Shown here: positions 44,767-53,964 of the stretch, piece by piece | Position numbering within the stretch: the stretch's first letter is position 1 | Layout of the letters: each line of letters opens with the position of its first letter | DNA from: Nocardiopsis prasina DSM 43845 | Lineage (GTDB): Bacteria > Actinomycetota > Actinomycetes > Streptosporangiales > Streptosporangiaceae | Direction: 5' to 3' | Length of the DNA: 64,000 nucleotides | NCBI RefSeq assembly: GCF_000341265.1 | Contig: NZ_ANAE01000128.1 | Coordinates: forward strand, 1-64,000 | Translations under genes and position numbers: made by a program | Notes under the pieces: generated by a model | Told to the model about the DNA's origin: nothing | What the model saw: the letters and a program-made list of their open reading frames with translations, nothing else | Databases searched by the model: none

Positions 44767-45250
44767 GGGGCCTTCTTGTGCTCTTCTTGTGAGGGGCTTC
44801 GTTCTGTGGGCGGGGCGGGAGTTCCCGTGTGTCGCCGGTGGGACTTTCGCGACTACTCCGTGGTGACGAGGAGCACCTGCCGCAGGAATCTTTGGCCCTG
44901 GTAAGAGGCCCGGTTCTGCTCTTCTCCGTCATCTGAGGGTCTCGAGGTTCTCGAGCCCCTCGGTACACGGGCGGACGCTCCTGATCGCTCGCCAACACGA
45001 TGCGGGCCCCGTGTCCTTCACCGCTTCGCTTCCGGGGGCGGGGGCGTGGTGCTCACGAGCGGGACGGATCCGGTTGCGGGTGCCGACGTGTGCAAGGGGG
45101 GCTCCGTGTTGTCCTGCGGTCCTGAGCCAGGGCCGCGGGTTGGGTTTTCTGGGGGCGGGAGAAGCGCCAACAGGCTTTTTACCAGGGTTTCGCGGCGGGA
45201 GACGACACCCGGTGTGGCCGCATGCGGCCAGCTGCTTGACCCACGACGAA
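44767..45250. other. intergenic region upstream of the coiled-coil operon
   Basis: About 480 bases between the operon start and the glucoamylase terminator. I see no gene on either strand with coherent coding character and no clear promoter beyond the purine-rich ribosome binding site of the first operon gene. Base composition shifts here from AT-richer (44770-44930) to GC-rich (44990-45200). Confidence 0.4.
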
Positions 45251-45275
45251 AGCCCCCGCGTTGGCACGGGGGGCT
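45251..45275 (-). terminator. hairpin terminator of the GH15 gene
   Basis: Stem AGCCCCC/GGGGGCT with a GTTGG-centred loop, followed on the minus strand by TTTCG, just after the stop of the GH15 gene. Confidence 0.7.
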
Positions 45276-45293
45276 ATCGGACCGAGGGAAGGG

Positions 45294-47084
45294 CTACTCG
45301 GCGCGCCACCCTCCCTGGCGGTCGGCGAGGTTGAGCGCCGTGGTCACCAGGGGCACGTGGCTGAAGGCCTGCGGGAAGTTCCCCACCTGGCGGCCGGCCC
45401 CGGGGTCCCACTCCTCGGCGAGCAGGCCGACGTCGTTGCGCAGGGAGAGCAACCGCTCGAACAGCTCACGAGCCTCCTCCTGGCGGCCGATGGACAGCAG
45501 GGCGTTGGCCATCCAGAAGCTGCACGCCAGGAAGGCCCCCTCGTCCCCGGGGAGCTGGTCCGCGGAGTTCTCCAGGTCCGTGCGGTAGCGGAGCACGAAC
45601 CCGTCCACCATCAGGTCCTCGCGGACCGCCTCGATGGTGCCGACCACGCGGGGGTCGTCGTAGGGGAGGAAGCCGACCTCGGGGATGAGCAGCAGGGCGG
45701 CGTCCAGCTCCTTGCTGCCGTAGTACTGGGTGAAGGTGTTGCGCTGGGGGTCGTAGCCGTACTCGCACACCTCGGCGTGGATGGTGTCGCGCAGCGCCCT
45801 CCAGCGTTCGATGGGCCCCTCGGTGTTGAACTCCTCGATGCTGCGCACCGCCCGGTCGGCGGCCACCCAGGCCATCACCTTGGAGTGGACGAAGTGCTGC
45901 CTGGGGCCGCGCACTTCCCAGAGGCCCTCGTCGGGCTCGTCCCAGCACCACTCCAGGTAGTTGACCAGGGACCGCTGGAGCCCCCACAGGTGCTCGCCAC
46001 CCTGGATGCCCGAGCGCCTGGCCAGGTGCAGCACGTCCATGACCTCGCCGTACACGTCCAGCTGGTACTGGCCCACCGCGGCGTTGCCGACGCGGACCGG
46101 GGCGGAGGACTCGTATCCCGGGAGCCACTCGGCCTCCCACTCGGTGAGGCGGCGCTCCCCCCGGATGCCGTACATGATCTGCATCAGCTGGGGTTCACCG
46201 GCGACCGCCCGGGCCAGCCACTCGCGCCAGGCCATCGCCTCGTCCGTGTACCCGGAGCGGATCAGTGCCTCCAGGGTGATGGTGGCGTCCCGCAGCCAGC
46301 AGTACCGGTAGTCCCAGTTGCGGACACCGCCGATCTCCTCGGGCAGGGAGGTGGTGGGCGCGGCCACGATCCCGCCGGTGGGGCGGTAGGTGAGCCCCTT
46401 CAGGGTGATGAGGGAGCGCACCACCGCCTCACGGTAGGGGCCCTCGTAGGTGCACTGGTCCACCCACTTCTCCCAGAACCTTTCGGTGCGGGAGAGGGCC
46501 TTCTCCGCGTCCAGGTGGTCGGACTCCTCCACCTGGGAGGGGTGCCAGGTCATCACGAACGGCACGCGCTGCCCTGCGGTGACGGTGAAGGTGGTGTCGT
46601 GGGTGAAGTTGTGGCCCTTGAGGGCCACGGGGGCGCTCAGCCAGATCGCGTCGGGCCCGGCGATCGCGACCAGTTCGGTCCCGGCGCGGTGCATCCACGG
46701 GACGACGTGGCCGTAGTCGAAACGGATGCGCATGGTGGTGCTCATGCGCACGGTGCCGCTCAACCCCTCCACGATCCGCACGATGTGCGGGGCGCCACCC
46801 CGGGGCGGCATGAAGTCGATGACCCGGACGGATCCGGTGTCGGTGTCCCACTCCTGTTCCAGGATGAGGGTCTCGCCCCGGTAGTGGCGCCGGTCGGCCC
46901 GGGGGCTTCCTTCGGCCGGGCGCAGGGTCCAGTGACCGTTCTGTTCGTCGCCCAGGATCGCGGAGAAGCAGGCCGAGGAGTCGAAGTCGGGAAGGCACGC
47001 CCAGTCGATGGACCCGTCCAGCCCGACCAGCGCGGCGGTCTGCATGTCGCCGATCATTGCGTAGTCTTCAATCCAGCCGGGCAC
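45294..47084 (-). CDS. GH15 glucoamylase/trehalase-like glycoside hydrolase
   Basis: GTG 47084 behind GGTGAG gives a start VPGWIEDYAMIGDMQTAALV that matches the family; 596 residues. GH15 landmarks: LVGLDGSIDWACLPDFDSSA, GGVRNWDYRYCWLRDATITL, PVRVGNAAVGQYQLDVYGEV, and the catalytic base region EEWDPGAGRQVGNFPQAFSH. Actinobacterial members of this form include glucan and trehalose hydrolases in the cytoplasm; no signal peptide is seen, so it acts inside the cell. Whether the substrate is trehalose or maltooligosaccharide cannot be decided. Confidence 0.87.
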   Translation of the reverse strand: MPGWIEDYAMIGDMQTAALVGLDGSIDWACLPDFDSSACFSAILGDEQNGHWTLRPAEGSPRADRRHYRGETLILEQEWDTDTGSVRVIDFMPPRGGAPHIVRIVEGLSGTVRMSTTMRIRFDYGHVVPWMHRAGTELVAIAGPDAIWLSAPVALKGHNFTHDTTFTVTAGQRVPFVMTWHPSQVEESDHLDAEKALSRTERFWEKWVDQCTYEGPYREAVVRSLITLKGLTYRPTGGIVAAPTTSLPEEIGGVRNWDYRYCWLRDATITLEALIRSGYTDEAMAWREWLARAVAGEPQLMQIMYGIRGERRLTEWEAEWLPGYESSAPVRVGNAAVGQYQLDVYGEVMDVLHLARRSGIQGGEHLWGLQRSLVNYLEWCWDEPDEGLWEVRGPRQHFVHSKVMAWVAADRAVRSIEEFNTEGPIERWRALRDTIHAEVCEYGYDPQRNTFTQYYGSKELDAALLLIPEVGFLPYDDPRVVGTIEAVREDLMVDGFVLRYRTDLENSADQLPGDEGAFLACSFWMANALLSIGRQEEARELFERLLSLRNDVGLLAEEWDPGAGRQVGNFPQAFSHVPLVTTALNLADRQGGWRAE

Positions 47085-47503
47085 GCGGCTCACCCCCAAC
47101 ACGTCGTCTTCGTCTGTGCGGTGGCGCGAGCCGCCCCGTCGCCACGGGGACTGTCGCTTCCGCGCGATCCTGCGCGCGCACGCCCGTGTGCGCACCCCGT
47201 CGGGGACCTGTCTCCCGACCCGCCTTCGGGTCGGGACGCCGTTCGGGTCATGCTCTTCCCCCCGGACCGCCCACAGCCGCCTCGTACCCGGGTATGTGCC
47301 CAGGTGTGGGCAGGCGAAAAGGCCGGTTGTGGAAAAGGACCCGTCCCCGCCGGTCACCGCGGTCCCCATCTTCCATGCTCTGTGGGGGCCTGGCTACAGG
47401 CGGATGCACGTGCATTCGGATGGGCGAGAAGTATGTCGCGGAATGGGTGGCTTTCAGTGGGGAGAAGTTATGACGTGGTGATCAACGAGCGGTGACGGAC
47501 GTG
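47085..47503. other. intergenic region between the GH15 and YczE genes
   Basis: About 420 bases. It has the hairpin CCCGACCCG/CGGGTCGGG at 47214-47235 (4-base loop) on the GH15 leader side and AT-richer stretches around 47310-47340. Both flanking genes are on the minus strand, so it contains the GH15 promoter. No gene is supported. Confidence 0.4.
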
Positions 47504-48184
47504 CTAACGGCCCGTCAGAGTGGGGCTTTCCGGCGTATCCTCCGGCATCCGCAACATCGGGAGGAAGACCTGGGCCAGGGGGCCGATCGTCACCATGAAC
47601 ACCACGGTTCCCACGCCGACCGTCCCGCCGAGCAGGAACCCGGACAGTGCGACGGCGACCTCGATGAGGGTGCGGGCCAGCCGGACGGACAGTCCCCGCG
47701 CGGCCAGTCCGGTCATCAGGCCGTCCCGGGGCCCCGGGCCCAGTCCGACGCCGATGTAGAGGCCGGTGGCGACCGCGCACACCAGGACCCCCGACGCCAG
47801 CAGGAGTACCCGGACCGGCAGGGAGTCGGTGGCGGGCAGCAGCCACAGGGACAGGTCCACGGACGCGCCGACCATCACCACGTTGCTCAGCGTGCCGAGG
47901 CCCGCCTTCTGGCGCAGCGGGATCCACAGCAGGATCAGCAGGGCGCCGACGATGACGCTCCAGGTGCCGATCGACAGTCCGGTCTGGCGCGACAGCCCCT
48001 GGTGCAGGACGTCCCAGGGCATCGCACCGAGGTCGGAGCGGATGAGCAGGGCGCCGCTCAGGCCGTACAAGTAGAGGCCGAGGTAGAGCTGGGCAAGGCG
48101 GCGGAGCCGGGGCCGCGGCAGGACCGGGGTGATCAGCAGCCGCCGGGCCAGGGCGGACAGGGGGCTCCGGGGTGGTTCGGACAA
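47504..48184 (-). CDS. YczE/YyaS/YitT-type membrane protein
   Basis: TTG 48184 behind GAGG; 226 residues with about six membrane segments (LAQLYLGLYLYGLSGALLIR first). Family stretches: SDLGAMPWDVLHQGLSRQTG and GVGLGPGPRDGLMTGLAARG. YczE proteins are commonly encoded next to a MocR-type regulator, as here across a divergent promoter. Substrate unknown; a transporter role is assumed from the pairing. Confidence 0.83.
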   Translation of the reverse strand: MSEPPRSPLSALARRLLITPVLPRPRLRRLAQLYLGLYLYGLSGALLIRSDLGAMPWDVLHQGLSRQTGLSIGTWSVIVGALLILLWIPLRQKAGLGTLSNVVMVGASVDLSLWLLPATDSLPVRVLLLASGVLVCAVATGLYIGVGLGPGPRDGLMTGLAARGLSVRLARTLIEVAVALSGFLLGGTVGVGTVVFMVTIGPLAQVFLPMLRMPEDTPESPTLTGR

Positions 48185-48232
48185 GGCCGACCTCGACTTT
48201 CACGCGTACCGGCGCCACGCCGGAAGAGATTC

Positions 48233-48313
48233 ATTGGGTGATTGGATGACCATCCGCAGGGGGGCCACATCGGTATCGTGGCCCAGGTGGTGCTCGGATT
48301 GAAGAGCCAATCC
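48233..48313. promoter_or_regulatory. divergent YczE/MocR control region
   Basis: Holds a direct repeat ATTGGGTG-ATTGGATG at 48233-48248 and a perfect inverted repeat GGATTG-N6-CAATCC at 48296-48313. All share the ATTGG core, which is a good candidate for the MocR binding site controlling both genes. Confidence 0.5.
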
Positions 48314-48353
48314 CGGCAACTGGCCCGTTTTCTCCCCCGGTGAGGTGAATCCC

Positions 48354-49814
48354 ATGGCGAGGCAGCGCACCGACCATCCCGGAACCGGCGGCGGCACCCG
48401 GCGGATCAACGGCCGGCTGCTCGCGCGGCTGATCGGCGAGGGCCCGGTCGAACGCCCCTACTACCTCGCGATCGCCCGTGCCGTGAGCGGGCTGGTCCTC
48501 GACGGCCGGGTCCCCACGCACACGCGGCTTCCCGCCGAACGCGACCTCGCCACCGCCCTGGGGGTCAGCCGCAACACGGTCACCGCCGCCTACGGCTGGC
48601 TCCGTGACAACAGCTTCCTCGACAGCAGGCAGGGTGCGGGCAGCTGGACGGTCCTGCCGGACTCGGGCACCCGGGGCCCCGCGCCCTTCGTCCCCGCCGC
48701 CGAGCAGATCGACCTCGGCGTGGCCGCGCCCCCGGCGGTCGACGGGCTGCGGGCGGCCTCCTTCCACGCCTCCGAGCAGCTCGCCGCCCACGTGGGCGGG
48801 ATCGGCTACTACCCCTACGGTCTGCCCGAGCTGCGGCACGCCATCGCCCGGCGGTACGTGGAGCGCGGACTGCCCACCACACCAGAGCAGATCTTCGTCA
48901 CCAGCGGCGCCCAGCAGGGTGTCACCCTTGCGATGGACCTGCTGGTCAACCAGGGAGACGAGGTCCTGCTGGAGTCACCCACCTACCCGCACGGCCTGGA
49001 CGCGGCCCGTCGCAACGGAGCACGCATCCGCACCACCGGGGTGACCCCGCAGGGTTGGGACATGGAGTACCTCGTGGACGCCTTCCGTCAGCGCAGGCCG
49101 ACCGCGGCGTACATGATCCCGGACTTCCACAATCCGACCGGCGCGCTCATGGACGACGACGAACGCCGGATCCTGGTTCGGGAGGCCCGCCGCGCGGGTT
49201 CCCACCTGATCATCGACGAGTCCGGGGCCGAGCTGGCCATCGACTCCGGGGACCTGCCCGCCCCCGTGGCAGCGCACGACACCGACGGGCGGGTGTTGAC
49301 CGTGGGCTCGGTGGCGAAGCTGTTCTGGGGCGGGCTGCGGGTGGGCTGGGTGCGCGCCACTCCGCCCATGGTCACCCGGATCATGGCGATCCGCCAGCGC
49401 TTCGACCTGGCCGGGTCGGTGCACGACCAGCTCACCGCGACCCACCTGCTGTCCGACGTCATGCGCATCCGGGCCGAACGCAGTCGCCAGTTGCGCCGCA
49501 ACCGGGACGCCCTGCTGTCCGCCCTGCGCGATCGCCTGCCGGACTGGCGGCCCAGCGTGCCCGGGGGCGGCCTGGTGCTGTGGGCGGCGATGCCCCAGCC
49601 GGTCGCGACCGCGCTGTCGGAGGCCGCCGTCCGGCACGGGGTGCACCCGGCGGCCGGACCGGTGTTCGGAGCGGACGGCACCCTGGAGCGCTACCTGCGG
49701 CTGGCCTACACCCGCCCGCCGGACGTGCTGGCTGACGCCGTGGAACGGTTGGCCGCGGCCTACGCCGAGACCCTGGCCCACCCCTCACAGCCGCGCGGCC
49801 AGCTGTACGTCTGA
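48354..49814 (+). CDS. MocR-family regulator (GntR DNA-binding plus aminotransferase domain)
   Basis: ATG 48354 after GGTGAGGTGA; 486 residues. Residues 30-105 are a GntR winged helix (RAVSGLVLDGRVPTHTRLPA, then ERDLATALGVSRNTVTAAYG). The rest is a class I aminotransferase fold with YYPYGLPELRHAIARRY, IFVTSGAQQGVTLAMDLLV, MIPDFHNPTGALM and the PLP-Lys segment VLTVGSVAKLFWGGLRVGWV. It uses PLP as effector and is expected to control the divergent YczE gene. Confidence 0.9.
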   Translation: MARQRTDHPGTGGGTRRINGRLLARLIGEGPVERPYYLAIARAVSGLVLDGRVPTHTRLPAERDLATALGVSRNTVTAAYGWLRDNSFLDSRQGAGSWTVLPDSGTRGPAPFVPAAEQIDLGVAAPPAVDGLRAASFHASEQLAAHVGGIGYYPYGLPELRHAIARRYVERGLPTTPEQIFVTSGAQQGVTLAMDLLVNQGDEVLLESPTYPHGLDAARRNGARIRTTGVTPQGWDMEYLVDAFRQRRPTAAYMIPDFHNPTGALMDDDERRILVREARRAGSHLIIDESGAELAIDSGDLPAPVAAHDTDGRVLTVGSVAKLFWGGLRVGWVRATPPMVTRIMAIRQRFDLAGSVHDQLTATHLLSDVMRIRAERSRQLRRNRDALLSALRDRLPDWRPSVPGGGLVLWAAMPQPVATALSEAAVRHGVHPAAGPVFGADGTLERYLRLAYTRPPDVLADAVERLAAAYAETLAHPSQPRGQLYV

Positions 49815-49838
49815 CCGGCAGTTGGCCGCGCCGCGTCC

Positions 49839-50660
49839 TCAGACGGCGAAGCGCCTCGCGAAGCGGACCACCTCGGCGATCACCTCGTCGCGGTTGGTCT
49901 CGTTGAACACCTCGTGCCGGGCACCGGGGAAGACGCGCACGGTGACGTCCTCGCCCGCCACGGCCTCGACGCCCGTCCTGGTGTCGTCCAGCGGCACCAG
50001 ACGGTCCTCGTGGCCGTGCACCCAGAGCAGGGGGAGGGAACCGAGGCCGCCCGCGTCGTTGCCCCGTCTCAACTCGGTGAGCAGGGCGTTCACGGTGGCG
50101 CGCTTGAAGGGGCCGTGCCAGACCAGTTCGTCGGCCAGGTAGGCCTCGCCGACGGCGGGGTCGCGCGAGAGGACGGCCGGGTCGATGGGGGCGTCCGGGA
50201 TCACCTCGGCGGCGGCGATCTCCTCCAGCGCGGTCCAGCGGCCCAGCACCGGGCCGGACAGGGCCAGGGCCTGCACCGCGCCGGGGTTCACCTGGGCGTA
50301 GCGGGTGGCGATCAGGCCGCCCATGGAGTGACCGATCATCACCAGGGGGAGGCTGCGGTAGGCGGTGCGGGCCTGGGTGACCACCCGGTGGACGTCCTCG
50401 ACGACCCCGGCGTAGTCGTCGATGAGCACTCTCTCGCCGGAGGAGCCGCCGTGGCCCCGGTGGTCGGCTCCGTAGACCACCGCCCCGGCGGCGCACAGGT
50501 CCCGGGCGACCTGTTCGTAGCGGCCCAGGTGTTCGCCGTAGCCGTGGACGAGCACGGCCAGCCAGGTGGGTTCGCCCTCGGTCGGGGCCCAGGCCCGCGC
50601 TGCCAGTCTCCCGGAACCGTCCGGCCCTCCGGCCAGCCCCCACTCACGTGTGCTGATCAC
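49839..50660 (-). CDS. alpha/beta hydrolase, monoacylglycerol lipase type
   Basis: GTG 50660, 273 residues. Nucleophile elbow GHSMGG, oxyanion region VLVHGYGEHLGRY, HG motif GADHRGHGGSSGER, acid in HGHEDRLVPLDDT and catalytic His in FPGARHEVFNE: a complete Ser-Asp-His triad in serine aminopeptidase S33/MGL order. No secretion signal. It probably cleaves monoacylglycerols or similar esters. Confidence 0.87.
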   Translation of the reverse strand: MISTREWGLAGGPDGSGRLAARAWAPTEGEPTWLAVLVHGYGEHLGRYEQVARDLCAAGAVVYGADHRGHGGSSGERVLIDDYAGVVEDVHRVVTQARTAYRSLPLVMIGHSMGGLIATRYAQVNPGAVQALALSGPVLGRWTALEEIAAAEVIPDAPIDPAVLSRDPAVGEAYLADELVWHGPFKRATVNALLTELRRGNDAGGLGSLPLLWVHGHEDRLVPLDDTRTGVEAVAGEDVTVRVFPGARHEVFNETNRDEVIAEVVRFARRFAV

Positions 50661-50892
50661 CGTGTCCTGCCTCCTCGTTGCCGCTGCCGTCTGCGACGAT
50701 CGGGTGGTCGCCGCCGGAGTGGTCACCCTAAAACATCCGTGGGGCGGGGCCGGGGCGCCTCGTGGGGGCCGTGGTCACGGTGTGTGTTTGGGGCAACGGC
50801 CAGACAGGGCGGTGTGATCTCGTGCGAGTCGACGAAATATGCCAAATGGTGTGATCGCGACGACTCGCCGTGAAACTGGATCTTCTACGCTT

Positions 50893-50911
50893 AAGAGGGG
50901 GTATCCCTCTT
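50893..50911 (+). promoter_or_regulatory. inverted repeat in the moaA leader
   Basis: AAGAGGG-GGTAT-CCCTCTT, a 7-bp stem with a 5-base loop, 52 bp before the moaA start. It could be an operator or an RNA hairpin; no regulator is known to me. Confidence 0.4.
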
Positions 50912-50963
50912 GTGGGAGCACCCCCGTGCTTTCCCGACAGGCAAATCCGGACTGGAGAGGAGG

Positions 50964-51980
50964 ATGACGCTCGTGCTGGCCGACTCCTATGGCCGCGTGG
51001 CGACGGACCTGCGTGTGTCGCTCACCGACAGGTGCAACCTCAGATGTACCTACTGCATGCCGCCGGAGGGACTGGAGTGGCTTCCCAAACCGGAGCTGCT
51101 CACCGACGACGAACTCCTTCGCCTGATCCGCATCGGCACCACCCGCCTCGGTATCGACGAGGTCCGCTTCACCGGCGGTGAGCCCCTGCTGAGACGAGGC
51201 CTGGTGAACATCGTCGCGGGCACCACCGCCCTCGAACCCCGCCCGCACACCGCGCTGACCACCAACGGGATCGGGCTCGCCCGGACCGCGCCCGCCCTGG
51301 CCGAGGCCGGACTGGACCGGGTCAACGTCTCCCTCGACACCCTCGACCCCGTCGTCTTCGAGAAGCTGGCCCGGCGCCGACGCCTGCCCGACGTCCTCGA
51401 CGGGATGGCCGCCGCGGCGAGCGCCGGACTCACCCCGGTCAAGGTCAACGCCGTGCTCATGCGCGACGTCAACGACCACGAGGCCGCCGATCTCCTCCGG
51501 TTCTGCGTGGAGCACGGCTACGAACTGCGCTTCATCGAGCAGATGCCCCTGGACGCCCAGCACGGCTGGCGCCGGGACACCATGATCACCGCCGACGAGA
51601 TCCTGGGGCGCCTGGAGGCCGAGTTCGACCTCGACCCGGCCGACGCCGACACCCGTGGCAGCGCCCCAGCCGAGCTCTTCCACCTGCGTGACCAGACCTT
51701 CCCCAACGGTGAACCGGCCACGGTCGGGGTCATCGGTTCGGTCACCCGCCCGTTCTGCGGCGCTTGCGACCGGGTCCGGCTCACCGCCGACGGCCAGATC
51801 CGCAACTGCCTCTTCGCCCGAGAGGAGTCCGACCTGCGCACGCCCCTGCGCGAGGGCGCCACCGACGACGAGATCGCCGACCGCTGGCGGGCCGCCGTCG
51901 GGGCCAAGCTCCCCGGCCACGGCATCAACGACCCGAGCTTCCTCCAGCCGGCCCGCCCGATGTCCGCCATCGGCGGCTGA
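50964..51980 (+). CDS. moaA: GTP 3',8-cyclase (molybdenum cofactor synthesis, radical SAM)
   Basis: 338 residues from ATG 50964; GTG 50973 with better ribosome binding site spacing is an alternative start. N-terminal radical SAM cluster LTDRCNLRCTYCMPP, GEVRFTGGEPLLRR-type motif (DEVRFTGGEPLLR), the second Fe-S cluster in RPFCGACDRVRLTADGQIRN, and the functional C-terminal GG (SAIGG). It converts GTP to 3',8-cyclo-dihydro-GTP. The mobA gene lies 1.4 kb downstream with rtcB between. Confidence 0.93.
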   Translation: MTLVLADSYGRVATDLRVSLTDRCNLRCTYCMPPEGLEWLPKPELLTDDELLRLIRIGTTRLGIDEVRFTGGEPLLRRGLVNIVAGTTALEPRPHTALTTNGIGLARTAPALAEAGLDRVNVSLDTLDPVVFEKLARRRRLPDVLDGMAAAASAGLTPVKVNAVLMRDVNDHEAADLLRFCVEHGYELRFIEQMPLDAQHGWRRDTMITADEILGRLEAEFDLDPADADTRGSAPAELFHLRDQTFPNGEPATVGVIGSVTRPFCGACDRVRLTADGQIRNCLFAREESDLRTPLREGATDDEIADRWRAAVGAKLPGHGINDPSFLQPARPMSAIGG

Positions 51981-52130
51981 CCCGACCGCGCCGCGCGGCG
52001 GCCCGCCAAGGGGGCGAACCGGCGTAAAGCGGTTGCCGTCCTTCCGTCTCACTGGCTTTGATGTTCCGGGGCACCGACACCGACCAACGACGGTGCCCCG
52101 GGCTGACGACGAGAGAAACGGGAGGTGCCC

Positions 52131-53318
52131 ATGCCCTACACCGAGGTCCCCGGGGACCTGGTACCGATCCGCATGTGGGCCGACCCCGAGGAGGTCGAGC
52201 CCGCCGCCATGGACCAGCTCCGCAACGTGACGAGCATGCCCTGGACGCACGGTCTGGCCGTCATGCCCGACGTCCACTACGGCAAGGGAGCCACGGTCGG
52301 CTCCGTCGTCGCGATGCGCGACGCGGTGAGCCCGGCGGCCGTGGGCGTCGACATCGGTTGCGGCATGACGGCCGTGCGCACCGGCCTGACCGCCGAACGG
52401 CTGCCCGACGACCTCGGATCCCTGCGCTCGGCCCTGGAGGCCGCCGTCCCTGTCGGCTTCCACGCCCACGACGAGCCCGTCGACCCCGCGCGCGTCCCGG
52501 GGCTGGGCAGCACCGGCTGGGACCGCTTCTGGGACGGATTCGACGGGCTCGCCTCCGCCGTGCACCCCCGCAACGAGCGCGCACGGCGCCAGATGGGAAC
52601 CCTCGGCGGCGGGAACCACTTCCTGGAGGTGTGCCTCGACGACGACGGCGCCGTCTGGATGGTCCTGCACTCGGGGTCCCGCAACATCGGCAAGGAGTTG
52701 GCCGACCACCACATCACCCAGGCGCAGGCGCTGCCGCACAACCAGGACCTGCCCGATCGCGACCTCGCCGTGTTCGTGTCCGGAACCCCCGAGATGGACG
52801 CCTACCGGCGCGACCTGTTCTGGGCGCAGGACTACGCGCGCCGGAACCGGGACGTCATGATGGGACTGGCCTGCCAGGTCCTGGCCGAGCGCGTCCCCGG
52901 CACCACGTTCGAGCAGCGGATCTCCTGCCACCACAACTACGTGGCGGAGGAGACCTACGACGGTGTGGACGTGCTCGTCACCCGCAAGGGGGCGATTCGT
53001 GCGGGTTCGGGAGAGTTTGGTGTGATTCCCGGCAGCATGGCCACCGGTACGTACATCGTGAAGGGCCTCGGCAATCCCGCCTCCTTCAACTCCGCCTCGC
53101 ACGGCGCCGGACGCCGCATGAGTCGGAACAAGGCCCGCAAGACCTTCACCCGGGCCGACCTCGTCGAGCAGACCAAGGGTGTCGAGTGCCGCAAGGACCT
53201 CGGGGTCGTGGACGAGATCCCCGCCGCCTACAAGGACCTGGAGTCGGTGATCGAGGCGCAGACCGACCTCGTCGAGGTGGTGGCCCACCTGCGCCAGGTG
53301 GTGTGCGTCAAGGGGTGA
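52131..53318 (+). CDS. rtcB: RtcB-family RNA ligase
   Basis: ATG 52131 follows GGGAGGTG; an upstream GTG would lie inside that site. 395 residues. Metal and nucleotide motifs: MPDVHYGKGATVGSVVAM, VGVDIGCGMTAVRTG, LGGGNHFLEVCLDDDG, VLHSGSRNIGKEL, and the guanylylated His in NSASHGAGRRMSR. RtcB joins 2',3'-cyclic phosphate or 3'-phosphate ends to 5'-OH RNA, in RNA repair. No archease or RtcA is adjacent. Confidence 0.92.
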   Translation: MPYTEVPGDLVPIRMWADPEEVEPAAMDQLRNVTSMPWTHGLAVMPDVHYGKGATVGSVVAMRDAVSPAAVGVDIGCGMTAVRTGLTAERLPDDLGSLRSALEAAVPVGFHAHDEPVDPARVPGLGSTGWDRFWDGFDGLASAVHPRNERARRQMGTLGGGNHFLEVCLDDDGAVWMVLHSGSRNIGKELADHHITQAQALPHNQDLPDRDLAVFVSGTPEMDAYRRDLFWAQDYARRNRDVMMGLACQVLAERVPGTTFEQRISCHHNYVAEETYDGVDVLVTRKGAIRAGSGEFGVIPGSMATGTYIVKGLGNPASFNSASHGAGRRMSRNKARKTFTRADLVEQTKGVECRKDLGVVDEIPAAYKDLESVIEAQTDLVEVVAHLRQVVCVKG

Positions 53319-53361
53319 GCCCCGCCCTCCCGGCCGACGCCGCGTGCGGCATGCTGGGAGG

Positions 53362-53964
53362 GTGACCGAGAACCTCGACGCGGTGGTGCTGGCCGGGGGA
53401 GCGGCGACCCGCATGGGCGGCGCCGACAAGCCCGGCCTCACCGTCGCCGGACGCACTCTGCTGGAACACGTGGTCGGCGCGGTACGCGCCCACGCACCGC
53501 ACGCCGACGTGACCGTGGTCGGGCCTGAACGCGACCGCCCGCGTGCGCGCTACGTCCGGGAGGACCCGCCCGGCGGGGGCCCCGTCCCCGCCCTGCGCGC
53601 CGGACTGCCCCACGTGAGCGCCGCGTGGGTGGCGCTGCTCGCCGCCGACCTGCCCCACCTGGCCCCGAACCACCTCGCCGCTCTGGAAGCCGTGCTCCGG
53701 GACCGCGGTGAGGGGCAGCACGACGGGGCCGTGTTCGTGGACTCGACCGACCGCGAACAGTGGCTCACCGGGCTCTGGAACACCGAGGCGCTGCGCACCG
53801 CCCTCGACGCGTACACGGGGCGTTCGCTCCACCGGTTGCTCAGCCCCCTCGATCCCGTGCGGGTGCCGCTCACCGACGCCCCTGAAGAGTTCGACGTGGA
53901 CACCCCCGAGGCCCTCGAACGCGCCCGCGCCGCCTGGACCCCCAAGGAGCGTGGACCAGCCTGA
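53362..53964 (+). CDS. mobA: molybdenum cofactor guanylyltransferase
   Basis: GTG 53362 behind GGGAGG; 200 residues. Nucleotidyltransferase motif AVVLAGGAATRMGGADKPGL, then GGGPVPALRAGL and AADLPHL. The C-terminal DVDTPEALERARAA is typical. It attaches GMP to molybdopterin. It follows rtcB by 44 bp and, with moaA, suggests a small Moco group. Confidence 0.87.
   Translation: MTENLDAVVLAGGAATRMGGADKPGLTVAGRTLLEHVVGAVRAHAPHADVTVVGPERDRPRARYVREDPPGGGPVPALRAGLPHVSAAWVALLAADLPHLAPNHLAALEAVLRDRGEGQHDGAVFVDSTDREQWLTGLWNTEALRTALDAYTGRSLHRLLSPLDPVRVPLTDAPEEFDVDTPEALERARAAWTPKERGPA

Noticed and set aside
44747-44998. Minus-strand frame upstream of the coiled-coil operon as a fifth gene
   Set aside because: Arg/Ser/Pro-rich shadow character and no ribosome binding site, and it overlaps the start of operon gene 1.
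50775-53456. An 893-codon minus-strand frame antisense to moaA and rtcB
   Set aside because: Low-complexity shadow; moaA and rtcB have intact catalytic motifs on the plus strand.
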